This document shows positions 1 to 8,489 of a stretch of 64,000 nucleotides of DNA, piece by piece. The stretch lies in contig NZ_ANLA01000015.1 of NCBI RefSeq assembly GCF_000348685.1, positions 1 to 64,000 on the forward strand, in the 5' to 3' direction. How positions within the stretch are numbered: position 1 is the first letter of the stretch; each line of letters opens with the position of its first letter. The notes beneath the pieces were generated by a model. That model was not told the DNA's origin, ran no database searches, and saw nothing but the letters and a program-made list of their open reading frames with translations. Origin of the DNA: Xanthomarina gelatinilytica. Lineage in GTDB: Bacteria > Bacteroidota > Bacteroidia > Flavobacteriales > Flavobacteriaceae. Made by a program: the position numbers and the translations under genes.

Positions 1-10
1 CTTTTTTAGG

Positions 11-44
11 ATCCCGGTTCATTTTTTGGACCGGGATTTTTTTT
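11..44 (+). terminator. Rho-independent terminator of a gene left of the window
   Basis: An 8-bp stem (ATCCCGGT at 11-18 pairing with ACCGGGAT at 30-37) is followed by a run of T up to 44. The T-tract lies on the plus strand only, so it ends a plus-strand transcript that starts outside the window. Bases 45-174 hold nothing I recognise. Confidence 0.75.
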
Positions 45-174
45 GTTTTATGCTTTTCAAATGATGTGATATTAAACCTTTACTCTCTATGTTTTTAAAG
101 TTAAATCATATTTAATCAATTTGTATGTTATTGTGCTTTTTGAAGTGATTTTTTTGAATAATAATAAAAATATT

Positions 175-936
175 TCATTGCCCAAATCTCAGCATAGATT
201 CCAAGATATTGTTAATTTCATTTCGCTTTTGCCTTGAAACAGGGATTTCTTTTTTATCGTTCATAAGTACTGTTCCTCCATCTTGTTTAAGAATGGCTTT
301 AACAAATTGTGGATTGATTAAATGAGATTGATGTACACGTAAAAAACCATAATCACTAAGCATTTTTTCTATTTCTTTAAGGGTTTTACATATAAGTAGA
401 TTATTTTCATTTACTAAAAAAAAATAAGTATAGTTATTATCTGATTCACAACGTACAATATTTTTTATATCCACAATATGGTAGCCTACTGCTGTCGGCA
501 ATGCAATTCTAGAAGCATTAATTACCGAACTGTTTATATTGTTATGTAATAATTGCCATTGCTCTATAGTGGTCTTTTTGCGTCGTTTTTCCCAGCCAGA
601 TAGTGCCTTTACGATGCTTTTCTCTGTTATGGGCTTTAGCAAGTAGTTAATGGCACTATACTCAAAGGCGCGAATGGCATATTGGTCATAAGCTGTTGTA
701 AAAATAATGTCAAAATCTATGGGTAATATTTTATCCAACAAAGCAAAACCATTAAGATTGGGCATTTCGATATCTAAAAATAGAAGGTCTGGTGGATTAG
801 TTTTAATAAATTCCAAACCTGTTTCTGGGTTGCTAAATGTTCCGATAATCTCATAGTCAGTATGTACTTTTTTTATAAGACTTGTCAGTACGTTTATGCA
901 ATGTGTTTCATCATCTATAATTATAATTTTTTTCAT
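175..936 (-). CDS. LytTR-family response regulator
   Basis: Cytoplasmic DNA-binding response regulator of 253 residues, a normal length for the AlgR/LytR group. The receiver domain covers about residues 1-120, with acidic pocket DDE at 8-10, phospho-acceptor D55 (FLDIEMPN) and K101. The LytTR DNA-binding domain covers about 150-250 and contains the typical FLRVHQSHLIN stretch. It lies 3 bases after the stop of the histidine kinase at 940-2967, so the two form one transcription unit with the kinase first. LytTR proteins bind pairs of short direct repeats about two helical turns apart. Boxes with exactly that geometry sit upstream of this operon at 3055-3139, which suggests autoregulation (inference). 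Confidence 0.93.
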   Translation of the reverse strand: MKKIIIIDDETHCINVLTSLIKKVHTDYEIIGTFSNPETGLEFIKTNPPDLLFLDIEMPNLNGFALLDKILPIDFDIIFTTAYDQYAIRAFEYSAINYLLKPITEKSIVKALSGWEKRRKKTTIEQWQLLHNNINSSVINASRIALPTAVGYHIVDIKNIVRCESDNNYTYFFLVNENNLLICKTLKEIEKMLSDYGFLRVHQSHLINPQFVKAILKQDGGTVLMNDKKEIPVSRQKRNEINNILESMLRFGQ

Positions 937-939
937 TGT

Positions 940-2967
940 CTAATCGTTATATGTTATTGTTATGCGCGTGCCAGAAGGTTTACCGTTATCTTCCAAGTCC
1001 AAAATACTGAGTTGCATTTGGGTATGACTTACATGGTTGTAAAGTGTTAACCGTTCCTTTGTAATATTGGTTCCAGCAGATTGATGTGTTTTTTTTGTCT
1101 TACTACTTTCTTTTCGTCCAATTCCATTATCTTCAATAATAATTTGCAGTTGTTTGGAAGTGTCAAACACCAAAGAAAGGTTTTTTTCAGGTTTATTACT
1201 TGGATAAAGCCCATGCCATATAGCATTCTCTACGAAAGGTTGTAACAATAAGGGTGGTATGTTATATTGTGATAGTATTTCACGGGAATCACATTGGATG
1301 ACATAGGAAAAATTATTCCCTAACCTTCTTTTTTCTAGAGAAAGGTATAGTTCTAATATTTCAAGTTCTTCTTCTACGGTAATACTATTTTTACTGCTGT
1401 TTTGTAATATGTTACGAAGCAATAATGAAAAATTATCCAAATAGCTAATAGCATCTTCCTCTCGTGACTGCATGACTAAATTTTTAAGAGCATTTAAACT
1501 ATTGAATATAAAATGTGGGTTCATTTGTGAGCGTAATGCCAACATTTTCATGTTTCGTAAACGTTCATTAAACGATTTATTTAGTTGTTCTTCTTTTTGT
1601 TTTTCGATTTTAGAGTAGACCTGTACCAGTTCTTCAGTTTTTTGGTTGATTTGTTTATCCAATTCTTTGCGCATTTTGGTTTCCATAATTTGGTTTTGCT
1701 GTAATTGCTCAATCAATTTTTGGCTGGTCTTTTCTTTATCTTTTTGCACAAGAAACATGCTTTCCCCTAAAGCTATTGAAAAACAGAGCACTTCGCCCAA
1801 AAGCCCCGCCATAAAGATGACGTTTTGCGAGTGTGGGAAACTAAAAATGCCATTGGGTACTTGGTGTAAGCCACTGTAGAAAACAATGGATGAAAGAACT
1901 GAGCCTACAAAAAAAAGACTCTGTCCCACAACAAAATATTTGAGTAATGGATGTTTTACCTTGTAAATTATCCAGAAAAACAAGAATAGATTAAGAGGTA
2001 AAACAATGACACGTATTATTATAGATGCTATTCTTCTAACATCCAAATCAACCCAAACAAGATTAAATCCAAACCATAATATGGCATAAGTGAAGCAAAT
2101 AATAGCAAATATTGTTAATGTTTTGGCCAGTTTAAGGTCAAACATCTTTACTGTAAGCAAATGCAGTATAAACAAAATATAAAAACCAATAAAGGTAAAT
2201 TGTACAGATTCCAAAATCAGGTTTGAAAAATATGGAAAGTGAAAAGCAAGATTTGCTATGGTGGCAGGTGTAGTCTGTAAGACCAGAAACGCATATATAA
2301 TTTGAAAAAACAGATAGCCAAAATAGTAGACATAAATTCGTTTCTGTAAACGAAAACAAAACACCAATACAAAAAGAGCAATGCAGCACATTGAAATCAG
2401 ATAGACGTAGATAAACGCTATGGGTGGACCATGAATTTTTTGCACATTGTCCATAAACACCAAATGCCCAATTTTTGAGTACAAAATGGGAGCGGTAAAT
2501 CTTGTGCTTTTATAATCAGTACTTAATTTTATATAGCATTGCGACTGTTGCAATGGTGAAAGTTTGAGTTCGGTAAAAAAGTACGATTTAGGTTCAGGGC
2601 GTTGGTTTAATGGTCTGAAGTAGCCATTTTTGTAATGTTTATACTCATCCTCTTTTTCAAGGTAAATATCGATGTAATGACCATCGTAAAAAAGATAGGT
2701 TGAAAGTATCTCTTGAGTAGTATTTTTTAGTTTGAAACTCATCCAAACTGCTGTGTCTTTACTTACCGTAAAAGTAGAGTCGTAAGCTTTCCAAGAAGTA
2801 CTTTTTATAATATTATTAATCGAAACATCGCTAACGCTTTTTAAAGCTTGCACCTCTGGATTGCCAATTAGTTTGAAACTTGAGTCAATAGCATCAGCCT
2901 TTATCTGGGCAGATAAGGTATAAAAAGCCAAAAGATAGAGAAGCGTAATGATAACCAGTTTCTTCAT
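940..2967 (-). CDS. 7TM sensor histidine kinase, LytS/His_kinase type
   Basis: Membrane sensor kinase of 675 residues, partner of the LytTR regulator at 175-936. The order is: signal peptide 1-20; an extracellular 7TMR-DISM-type beta domain about 30-165; seven membrane segments about 180-400 (7TMR-DISM_7TM); a coiled coil about 405-470 rich in K, E and Q; and a PF06580 histidine-kinase core. The phospho-acceptor is H485 in QMNPHFIFNSLNALKN, the N box is ENAIWHGL at 580-587, and the G box is DNGIG at 613-617. DISMED2-type ectodomains are thought to bind carbohydrate-like ligands, but the ligand here is unknown. The ATG at 2967 begins a clean signal peptide. Confidence 0.93.
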   Translation of the reverse strand: MKKLVIITLLYLLAFYTLSAQIKADAIDSSFKLIGNPEVQALKSVSDVSINNIIKSTSWKAYDSTFTVSKDTAVWMSFKLKNTTQEILSTYLFYDGHYIDIYLEKEDEYKHYKNGYFRPLNQRPEPKSYFFTELKLSPLQQSQCYIKLSTDYKSTRFTAPILYSKIGHLVFMDNVQKIHGPPIAFIYVYLISMCCIALFVLVFCFRLQKRIYVYYFGYLFFQIIYAFLVLQTTPATIANLAFHFPYFSNLILESVQFTFIGFYILFILHLLTVKMFDLKLAKTLTIFAIICFTYAILWFGFNLVWVDLDVRRIASIIIRVIVLPLNLFLFFWIIYKVKHPLLKYFVVGQSLFFVGSVLSSIVFYSGLHQVPNGIFSFPHSQNVIFMAGLLGEVLCFSIALGESMFLVQKDKEKTSQKLIEQLQQNQIMETKMRKELDKQINQKTEELVQVYSKIEKQKEEQLNKSFNERLRNMKMLALRSQMNPHFIFNSLNALKNLVMQSREEDAISYLDNFSLLLRNILQNSSKNSITVEEELEILELYLSLEKRRLGNNFSYVIQCDSREILSQYNIPPLLLQPFVENAIWHGLYPSNKPEKNLSLVFDTSKQLQIIIEDNGIGRKESSKTKKTHQSAGTNITKERLTLYNHVSHTQMQLSILDLEDNGKPSGTRITITYND

Positions 2968-3054
2968 TTTGCCATATATTTTTTAAAAGCCCAAATCATC
3001 TACTCATTCAATTTTACACAATATAAAAAATGATTTTTACTCCTTTATACAAAA

Positions 3055-3139
3055 TTTAGAATTTGGCTGTATGGGTTTAGAATTTGGTTAGCCAAAGCTA
3101 CTTCTTCCAAATTCTAAATGGAATCTGCCAAATTCTAAA
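3055..3139. promoter_or_regulatory. Predicted LytTR operator: two direct-repeat pairs facing each other
   Basis: TTTAGAATTTGG occurs at 3055-3066 and 3076-3087. Its exact reverse complement CCAAATTCTAAA occurs at 3107-3118 and 3128-3139. Each pair has a 21-bp period, two helical turns, as is usual for LytTR regulators. One pair could serve the minus-strand kinase-regulator operon and the mirrored pair the plus-strand genes from 3193. Binding is inferred; the repeats themselves are directly visible. Confidence 0.7.
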
Positions 3140-3192
3140 TACGTGTTTTTAAAACAACTATTGATGGTTAAGTTTGTTTCAAAACAATAATT

Positions 3193-4024
3193 ATGAAAAG
3201 GTCAAGGTACATAATATTACTTTTGTTGTTGGTGGGTTTTACACAAACCTCAGAGGCTCAATTTTAAAAAAAACTCAAGAAAAGGATTGAAGAGAAGGAA
3301 GAACAGACTGTTGTTGAGAAAACTGCCGAAAAAGCTTCCGAAAAAGCTTCTAATTCTTTAGACAAAATTTTTGATGTTAACCTCAATAGTCCTCAGGCAA
3401 AGGGCAAAAAGGTAGATGCCAAAAATGTTCCAGACTCTTATCAATTTTCATATAAATACCAGTTAAAGATGACTACTGCAAACGGAGAGATGGACTTAGA
3501 CTATTTTCTTGAGCCTGATGCCACATATAGGCATGAAAATGAACGCTGGCGTACCGTTTTTTAGGGTCATTGATGATGATGCAAATACTACTTTTATGTT
3601 TATGGAAAGCGGTGGCAACAAAGTGGTAACGGCAACTTCGATTGATATCGATGAAACCTTGGATGATATTGAAGACATTGAATCTCCATCGCTGGAGGAT
3701 TTAACCATAACATACTTGCCCAATAAAACATTTTTAGGATACGATTGCATAGGTAAAAAGTTTGAAAATGATGCCTATACATTTGTATCCTATTTTACCG
3801 TAGATGCGCCCGTGAGTTTTGATCAAGTTTTCAAGTCTGAAATGGATCGTTATCCTGAACCTATAAAAGAATAATTCAAAAATTAAAAGGGTGCACTTTT
3901 GAGGCATATGGAAATGATCGATAAAATAAACAAAGGTAAAAAAAACACTTCGGGAACTATGGCGTGTGTGGCCATTGAAGCTGTAGACTATAAGTTTAGC
4001 ACCAAAGATTATTTAAAACTATAA
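3193..4024 (+). pseudogene. Decayed secreted protein gene (DUF4412-like)
   Basis: An ATG at 3193 starts a good signal peptide (MKRSRYIILLLLLVGFTQT, then SEAQF), immediately followed by an in-frame TAA at 3265. The same frame stays open and protein-like (KKLKKRIEEKEEQ, later GEMDLDYFLEPDATY) to about 3525. Coding then jumps to the frame that reads IGMKMNAGVPFFRVIDDDANTTFMFMES, as if two bases of a TATA stretch had been lost. It jumps again near 3870 (IIQKLKGCTFEAYGN) and back near 3915 (MIDKINKGKKNTSGTMACVA to the stop at 4022). One nonsense codon and three frameshifts make this a relic of a roughly 275-residue secreted protein. The DUF4412 resemblance is from memory. It faces the LytTR boxes at 3107-3139. 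Confidence 0.75.
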
Positions 4025-4039
4025 AATACGATTGACTAT

Positions 4040-4510
4040 ATGAAATCTTTTATCTATTCTATTGTTTTTATGCTCAGTATGTTTTGTACTACCGCTTTAG
4101 GGCAATCACTTTCAGGCAAACTTATTGTTGAAGGTTGGGGTAAAACCACCACATTGAAATCACAGGAACCAGTAGCTCTGTTCAAAAACTTTAGAGATGG
4201 CAAGCACAAAATCCTGTTCCGTTTTAAAAACATTTCGGGAAGAGAAGGGTTAGTGCTCTTTCAAATGAAAACTACCATTATCCATAACGGAAAAACCATT
4301 GGAAGCAGCAGCCGTAACGATTGGCCATGGTTGCCTGGTGATATGTATGTTCCCGTAGAAGCTTTCGATTTTATTCCGTTGCTTCAAAAAACGACCGTTA
4401 AAAACAAAGGCAAACTCGCTCCAGGAAATTATGAAATACAACTGGAAATGAAACCAGTAAAGGTACATTCAGAAGTCATAAGTACCACATTTTCGTTTAA
4501 GGTTGGGTAA
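4040..4510 (+). CDS. Secreted protein of unknown function
   Basis: A 156-residue protein with a clear signal peptide (about 1-22, ending TALGQ). The rest is predicted beta-rich, with alternating hydrophobic strands and no cysteine or catalytic motif that I recognise. The sequence KNFRDGKHKILFRFKNISG and the ending FSFKVG look like an immunoglobulin-like or beta-sandwich exported domain, which is only an impression. It starts 15 bases after the end of the pseudogene at 3193-4024 and 31 bases before the T9SS gene at 4542, so it may belong to the same plus-strand transcript. Confidence 0.75.
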   Translation: MKSFIYSIVFMLSMFCTTALGQSLSGKLIVEGWGKTTTLKSQEPVALFKNFRDGKHKILFRFKNISGREGLVLFQMKTTIIHNGKTIGSSSRNDWPWLPGDMYVPVEAFDFIPLLQKTTVKNKGKLAPGNYEIQLEMKPVKVHSEVISTTFSFKVG

Positions 4511-4541
4511 TTTTTAGATTAAAATAAAACATGAAATATAT

Positions 4542-5900
4542 ATGAAAACAACAGTACAAAATTTTACATTTTTTATACTTCTATCTCTATGTACTATACC
4601 ATTGTCCATTGCACAAAGTTGGGAATATGTGGGTACGCCAGGGTTTTCAACTGGAGTTTCGACTTATTCTTCGATGGCTCTTAATAGTGCCGACGAGCCT
4701 TATGTCGCTTTTCGTGGTGGAAGTGGTAATTTTGCCCATATTGAAGTCATGAAGTTCGATGGAACCGATTGGATAGGTGTTGGGCAACCAGATTTCTCGG
4801 CACAAATGGTTTCGTATATCTCTTTGGTATTCAGCAATACTGATGAGCCTTATGTAAGCTATACAGACCATGGGAATGGATACAAGGCTACCGTTATGAA
4901 ATTTGACGGAACCAATTGGGTTAATGTTGGTATTCCTGGTTTTTCAACAAGTGGTACACAATTTACCTCATTGGCGTTTAGCAATAGTGGTGAACCATAT
5001 ATAGCTTTTGCCGATGCCTCATTTTCACAAAAAGCAACCGTAATGAAGTTTAATGGCACAGATTGGGTCTATATTGGCGCTCCTGGGTTTTCGGCAGGTA
5101 AGGCCGACTTTATTTCATTTAAGTTTAGCAACAATGATGTGCCACACATTTCTTATAAAGATTTTGGCAATTCAGAAAAGGCAACAGTAATGAAGTTCGA
5201 TGGTACCAATTGGGTAGATGTTGGAACACCAGGCTTTTCAACAGGAAAAGCGTGGAATACTTCCCTAGCATTTAGTAGTAACAATGAGCCATATATAGCT
5301 TTTTATGATTATATAGATAAAAGTTCAGTTAAGAAGTTTGATGGCACGAATTGGGTAAACGTTGGATCATCAGGTTATTCGGGTGGTGGTCAAGATTATA
5401 TTTCCATGGCACTAAACTCTAACGACGAACCTTATGTAGCCTATTCGGATGGTAGTTATTTATATTGGGGAACCGTTAAAAAATTTAACGGTAGTAGCTG
5501 GGAAACAGTCGGAAACCAAGGTTTTTCCAATGAACAAATATACTACACTTCTTTGGTATTTAACAGTAATAATGAACCAATTGTAGCATTTAGTGATACT
5601 GGCTACGGTTTCGAATTGTCCGTTATGAAATTCACAAACACCATGAGCATTCAAGACAACGAGGTTTCAGGGGTTTCTTTATATCCCAACCCAGCCAACG
5701 ATTTGGTAACCTTATCAAATTTACCATATGGAGAAACGGACATAAAAGTTTTTGACATTACGGGAAAAGAAGTGTTTTCAATCAACGCAAATACAGGAAT
5801 AGAAACCATTGACACAACCAATTTTACCAATGGCATCTACATGGTACACATTGCCCATAAGGATAAAATAACCTATAAAAAATTGGTGATAAGCAATTAA
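4542..5900 (+). CDS. T9SS-secreted seven-repeat protein, probable beta-propeller
   Basis: A 452-residue exported protein. Signal peptide 1-24 (ending LSIAQ) is followed by seven consecutive repeats of about 46-50 residues to about residue 365. Each repeat runs roughly W-V-x-V-G-x-P-G-F-S, then S-L-A-F-N-S-x-N-E-P-Y-V-A-F, then V-M-K-F-D-G-T. Seven units with this strand pattern fit a seven-bladed beta-propeller. The C-terminus (about 378-452: SLYPNPANDLVTLSNL, FDITGKEVF, NGIYMVHI, YKKLVISN) is a type A T9SS sorting domain. The protein is therefore expected to cross the outer membrane and be released or anchored at the surface. The repeat consensus suggests ligand binding rather than catalysis. 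Confidence 0.85.
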   Translation: MKTTVQNFTFFILLSLCTIPLSIAQSWEYVGTPGFSTGVSTYSSMALNSADEPYVAFRGGSGNFAHIEVMKFDGTDWIGVGQPDFSAQMVSYISLVFSNTDEPYVSYTDHGNGYKATVMKFDGTNWVNVGIPGFSTSGTQFTSLAFSNSGEPYIAFADASFSQKATVMKFNGTDWVYIGAPGFSAGKADFISFKFSNNDVPHISYKDFGNSEKATVMKFDGTNWVDVGTPGFSTGKAWNTSLAFSSNNEPYIAFYDYIDKSSVKKFDGTNWVNVGSSGYSGGGQDYISMALNSNDEPYVAYSDGSYLYWGTVKKFNGSSWETVGNQGFSNEQIYYTSLVFNSNNEPIVAFSDTGYGFELSVMKFTNTMSIQDNEVSGVSLYPNPANDLVTLSNLPYGETDIKVFDITGKEVFSINANTGIETIDTTNFTNGIYMVHIAHKDKITYKKLVISN

Positions 5901-6039
5901 GTTTAAGGCTGTCATCTTTAGGTGTAAGACACGAACAACGAAGCACTTTTCACAAATGATAACCAACCATTAAGAATGTTTTGTTTTTGACTGCTTTGAG
6001 GTTTACAATGACAATTCTAAAAATATTAAAAAACATACA

Positions 6040-6738
6040 ATGAAACAGCAATTATTTACATTTCTTGGTCTACTTCTATGTATTTTAGGGCATACACAAA
6101 CCCATACCGGAAAGCTTGAAAACCCGTTAAAGAATATGCCCGAAATGGACATAGTACTTTGGCCTATGGGGATGGACAGCGCTGTAAACATTGGGAAATT
6201 AACCGCCAATGGTACTTTGGAATTCAATTTTCCGGAAAAAGAAGCCTTCCAATCTGCAGATACGGAAAATCAAATGGTAGCGGACGATTTTAAATACGCA
6301 CTCCGTTTTAATTGCATTGGGCAAGACGAACCCGAGTATCCAATTGTTATGGCAACTAGTATAAGCCCCATTTCGTTATGGCACAAAAACCGTTATGTGG
6401 GCGTGTTGTTTCCCGTTACCGACGAGAGGTTGATGCATTGGATGGAAGACGAAGCCTACAACAATCCCATTGAAGGCACATTTTACGAAATAGTTTACGT
6501 TGCTGAAGCCACCACACTTAAAACCGAATGCGCTACTACATTTCAGTTTTCAGAAGAGACGGTAAACGCCAGCTACCACTATCAATTGGAACTAGAAGCA
6601 GGATTGAATGTTATAGCCTATACCATTGAAGATATTCATAAAATGAATTCGAAAGTTACCTCCAATAAACCCAGTAAGGTTGTAGTTAAAAATGTTCAGG
6701 CAGAAGATGGTATTAAATGGATAGCAAAATATTTCTAA
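6040..6738 (+). CDS. Secreted protein of unknown function
   Basis: A 232-residue protein with a signal peptide (about 1-20, ending LGHTQ). The mature part contains no family motif I know. It has scattered acidic residues, MPEMDIVLWPMGMDSAVNIG near the start, and strands such as YHYQLELEAGLNVIAYTIEDI near the end. The 139 bases before it (5901-6039) hold no gene or clear hairpin. It lies in the run of exported proteins from 4040 to 8963 and precedes a lipoprotein at 6795, so it probably functions in the envelope. The reading frame is intact and the codon use matches its neighbours. Confidence 0.75.
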   Translation: MKQQLFTFLGLLLCILGHTQTHTGKLENPLKNMPEMDIVLWPMGMDSAVNIGKLTANGTLEFNFPEKEAFQSADTENQMVADDFKYALRFNCIGQDEPEYPIVMATSISPISLWHKNRYVGVLFPVTDERLMHWMEDEAYNNPIEGTFYEIVYVAEATTLKTECATTFQFSEETVNASYHYQLELEAGLNVIAYTIEDIHKMNSKVTSNKPSKVVVKNVQAEDGIKWIAKYF

Positions 6739-6794
6739 ACAATAGAAAAAAAACAAGATGACTTGTATATGTTGAATTTTAAAACCAAAACCTT

Positions 6795-7385
6795 ATGAGA
6801 CCCATTTTTTTGATGCTGATTTTCATCTTATTTGCAACAAGTTCATGCAAGCAATCTTCAGATGAGGAAAATAATGTGTTTGAAGAAAAGATTGATGAAC
6901 TTGAAAATTCAACTAAAGTTGGTTCTTGGCAACAAAATTTGATAACAACAGAACCATTGCAAATAGACCAACTCAAGGCTAAACTGCCTAAACAATTGGC
7001 AGGTTTGCCGTTAAGAAGTTCAGATTCACCGGCAGCTCAAACCGTTGTAGGAACCTATAGTGTAAGTACAAACCCTAATCATGAAACCGAAAATATTACA
7101 GTCAAAATTTTGGATGGTGCCGGAAATTATGGTTTTGGGCATGTCAATGCCGTCCACAAAATGATTTCCATGGAGGTAAACAACAAAGGGGATAATAATT
7201 GGGCAAAAACCCTAGACCATCAAGGTGTTAGGATTTTATTAAAAGAAGAGCGTGTTAAAGACATCCAATTTTCGGAGTTGCAATACATCAAACAAAACCG
7301 CTATCACATATCCTTGACTGGTAGAAGACTTGACAGTAAAAAGCTGTTGCAGGCAAAAACCGATTTAGAAAAAACCAATTTTTAA
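6795..7385 (+). CDS. Lipoprotein of unknown function
   Basis: A 196-residue protein. The N-terminus MRPIFLMLIFILFATSSCKQ is an SPII signal with lipobox ending at C18, so it should be lipid-anchored in the inner or outer membrane. A flexible acidic stretch follows (SSDEENNVFEEKIDELENS). The folded part, from about residue 65, contains VGTYSVSTNPNHETENITVK and a final segment with YHISLTGRRLDSKKLLQA. No catalytic pattern stands out. It sits 56 bases after the gene at 6040-6738 and 86 bases before the predicted DGR target gene at 7472. Confidence 0.8.
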   Translation: MRPIFLMLIFILFATSSCKQSSDEENNVFEEKIDELENSTKVGSWQQNLITTEPLQIDQLKAKLPKQLAGLPLRSSDSPAAQTVVGTYSVSTNPNHETENITVKILDGAGNYGFGHVNAVHKMISMEVNNKGDNNWAKTLDHQGVRILLKEERVKDIQFSELQYIKQNRYHISLTGRRLDSKKLLQAKTDLEKTNF

Positions 7386-7471
7386 TAGATTGATGCCTTA
7401 AAATGGGTTCGGTAATAAGAATGAACTGAATAGGACAATTATAAAAAACGAAATAACAAAAACAGATTCAC

Positions 7472-8377
7472 ATGAAAACAATACTACAAATTATGGTGCT
7501 TTTCCTTTTTGGAAGCACGTTCGCACAACAAGGCATTAATTATAAAGCCATTGTTAAAGACGGCTCTGGTAACGTGGTTGCTAACGATTTAATACAGGTA
7601 CAGTTTACCATTTTACAAGGTGCCACAAGTGTGTATCAAGAAACCCACAGCCCAACCACCGATGCCAATGGCATTGTTATTATAAACATTGGCGAGGGCA
7701 TACCCATTTCAGGCACATTCAGCACCATTGATTGGAGTGCAGACGACCACTACCTAAACGTACAGATAAATACAGGAGGCGGCCTTACTGATATGGGCAC
7801 GACGCAGTTTATGGCAGTACCTTATGCCATACACGCACAAACTGCTGAAAGTGTAAGCGGTGTAACCACCTATTCTGTGGGTGACTTTGCCCATGGCGGT
7901 ATTGTATTTTGGGTTGACGAAACGGGACAACATGGTCTTGTTTGTGCCAAACAAGACCAAAGCACAGGAGTACGTTGGTATGCAGGGACCAACGGCAATA
8001 CTCAAGCCAAGGGAAACGGACCTTATGCTGGCAAAGCAAACACATCAATTATTATTGCTGCACAAGTTGCCATTGGAGATGATGGTAACACATATGCAGC
8101 TCGTATTTGCAATGAATTACTAATTACAGAAAACGGTAAATACTATGGCGATTGGTATTTGCCCTCGAAATACGAACTAAACCTGATATATCAAAACATG
8201 GTAAGCATTGATACTACGGCAATAGCAAACGGAGGTAGCCTTTTATCTTATGCCCTCTATTGGAGTTCTACCGAGAGCAATAGCAACGACGCATGGTATC
8301 AGGACTTCGGCGATGGCAGCCAGCTCAGCGCTGGTAGACTTAACACACTCAGGGTTCGCGCTATTCGTGCTTTTTAA
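7472..8377 (+). CDS. Secreted DUF1566/C-type-lectin-fold protein, predicted DGR variable protein
   Basis: A 301-residue exported protein. Signal peptide 1-18 is followed by a beta-rich module (about 20-125, GINYKAIVKDGSGNVVANDL) typical of Bacteroidetes surface proteins, then a DUF1566/FISUMP-like lectin-fold domain (about 132-301) with GGIVFWVDETGQHGLVCA, GDWYLPSKYELNLIY and YWSSTESNSNDAW. The last about 39 residues have the hallmarks of a DGR variable region: invariant YWSST, AW, F and TLRVRAIRAF framing. Between these frames nearly every codon ends in C or T and is derivable from AAC or AAT (GGC GAT, AGC, CTC AGC GCT GGT). No T9SS tail is present, as expected when the C-terminus is the ligand-binding region. 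The template and reverse transcriptase are not in the window. Confidence 0.8.
   Translation: MKTILQIMVLFLFGSTFAQQGINYKAIVKDGSGNVVANDLIQVQFTILQGATSVYQETHSPTTDANGIVIINIGEGIPISGTFSTIDWSADDHYLNVQINTGGGLTDMGTTQFMAVPYAIHAQTAESVSGVTTYSVGDFAHGGIVFWVDETGQHGLVCAKQDQSTGVRWYAGTNGNTQAKGNGPYAGKANTSIIIAAQVAIGDDGNTYAARICNELLITENGKYYGDWYLPSKYELNLIYQNMVSIDTTAIANGGSLLSYALYWSSTESNSNDAWYQDFGDGSQLSAGRLNTLRVRAIRAF
8258..8377 (+). repeat. Predicted DGR variable region (VR)
   Basis: Residues 263-301 of the gene at 7472-8377. The 3' end (8345-8374, encoding TLRVRAIRAF) would be the invariant IMH-type end. The candidate variable codons are at 8276-8290, 8297-8305, 8309-8314 and 8318-8344. Read as adenine substitutions, a template encoding N-rich YWSSTENNNNNAWN would explain the observed codons. 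No matching template repeat was found by eye in the window on either strand. Confidence 0.65.
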
Positions 8378-8433
8378 CTATTTAATCGCCTTTGGTAGTC
8401 GAATTTTGCGAAAAAAGAGATTAGAGACAAACT

Positions 8434-8457
8434 TGCTTGAGCTGAGCGTAGTCGAAA
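8434..8457. repeat. Possible dispersed palindromic repeat element
   Basis: Just after the predicted DGR target gene, the intergenic DNA contains TTGAGCTGAGCGTAGTCGAA. A motif of this kind (TTCGACTACGCTCAGC on the other strand) is, from memory, scattered between genes in many Bacteroidetes genomes. I see only this copy in the window, so its repeat nature is not shown by this sequence alone. Confidence 0.35.
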
Positions 8458-8489
8458 CATAGACTTTATAAAACAATAAAAATTAACAC

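Noticed and set aside
7881..8123. 80-codon frame inside the predicted variable protein
   Set aside because: It is a shifted-frame shadow of the lectin-fold domain, with no start signal.
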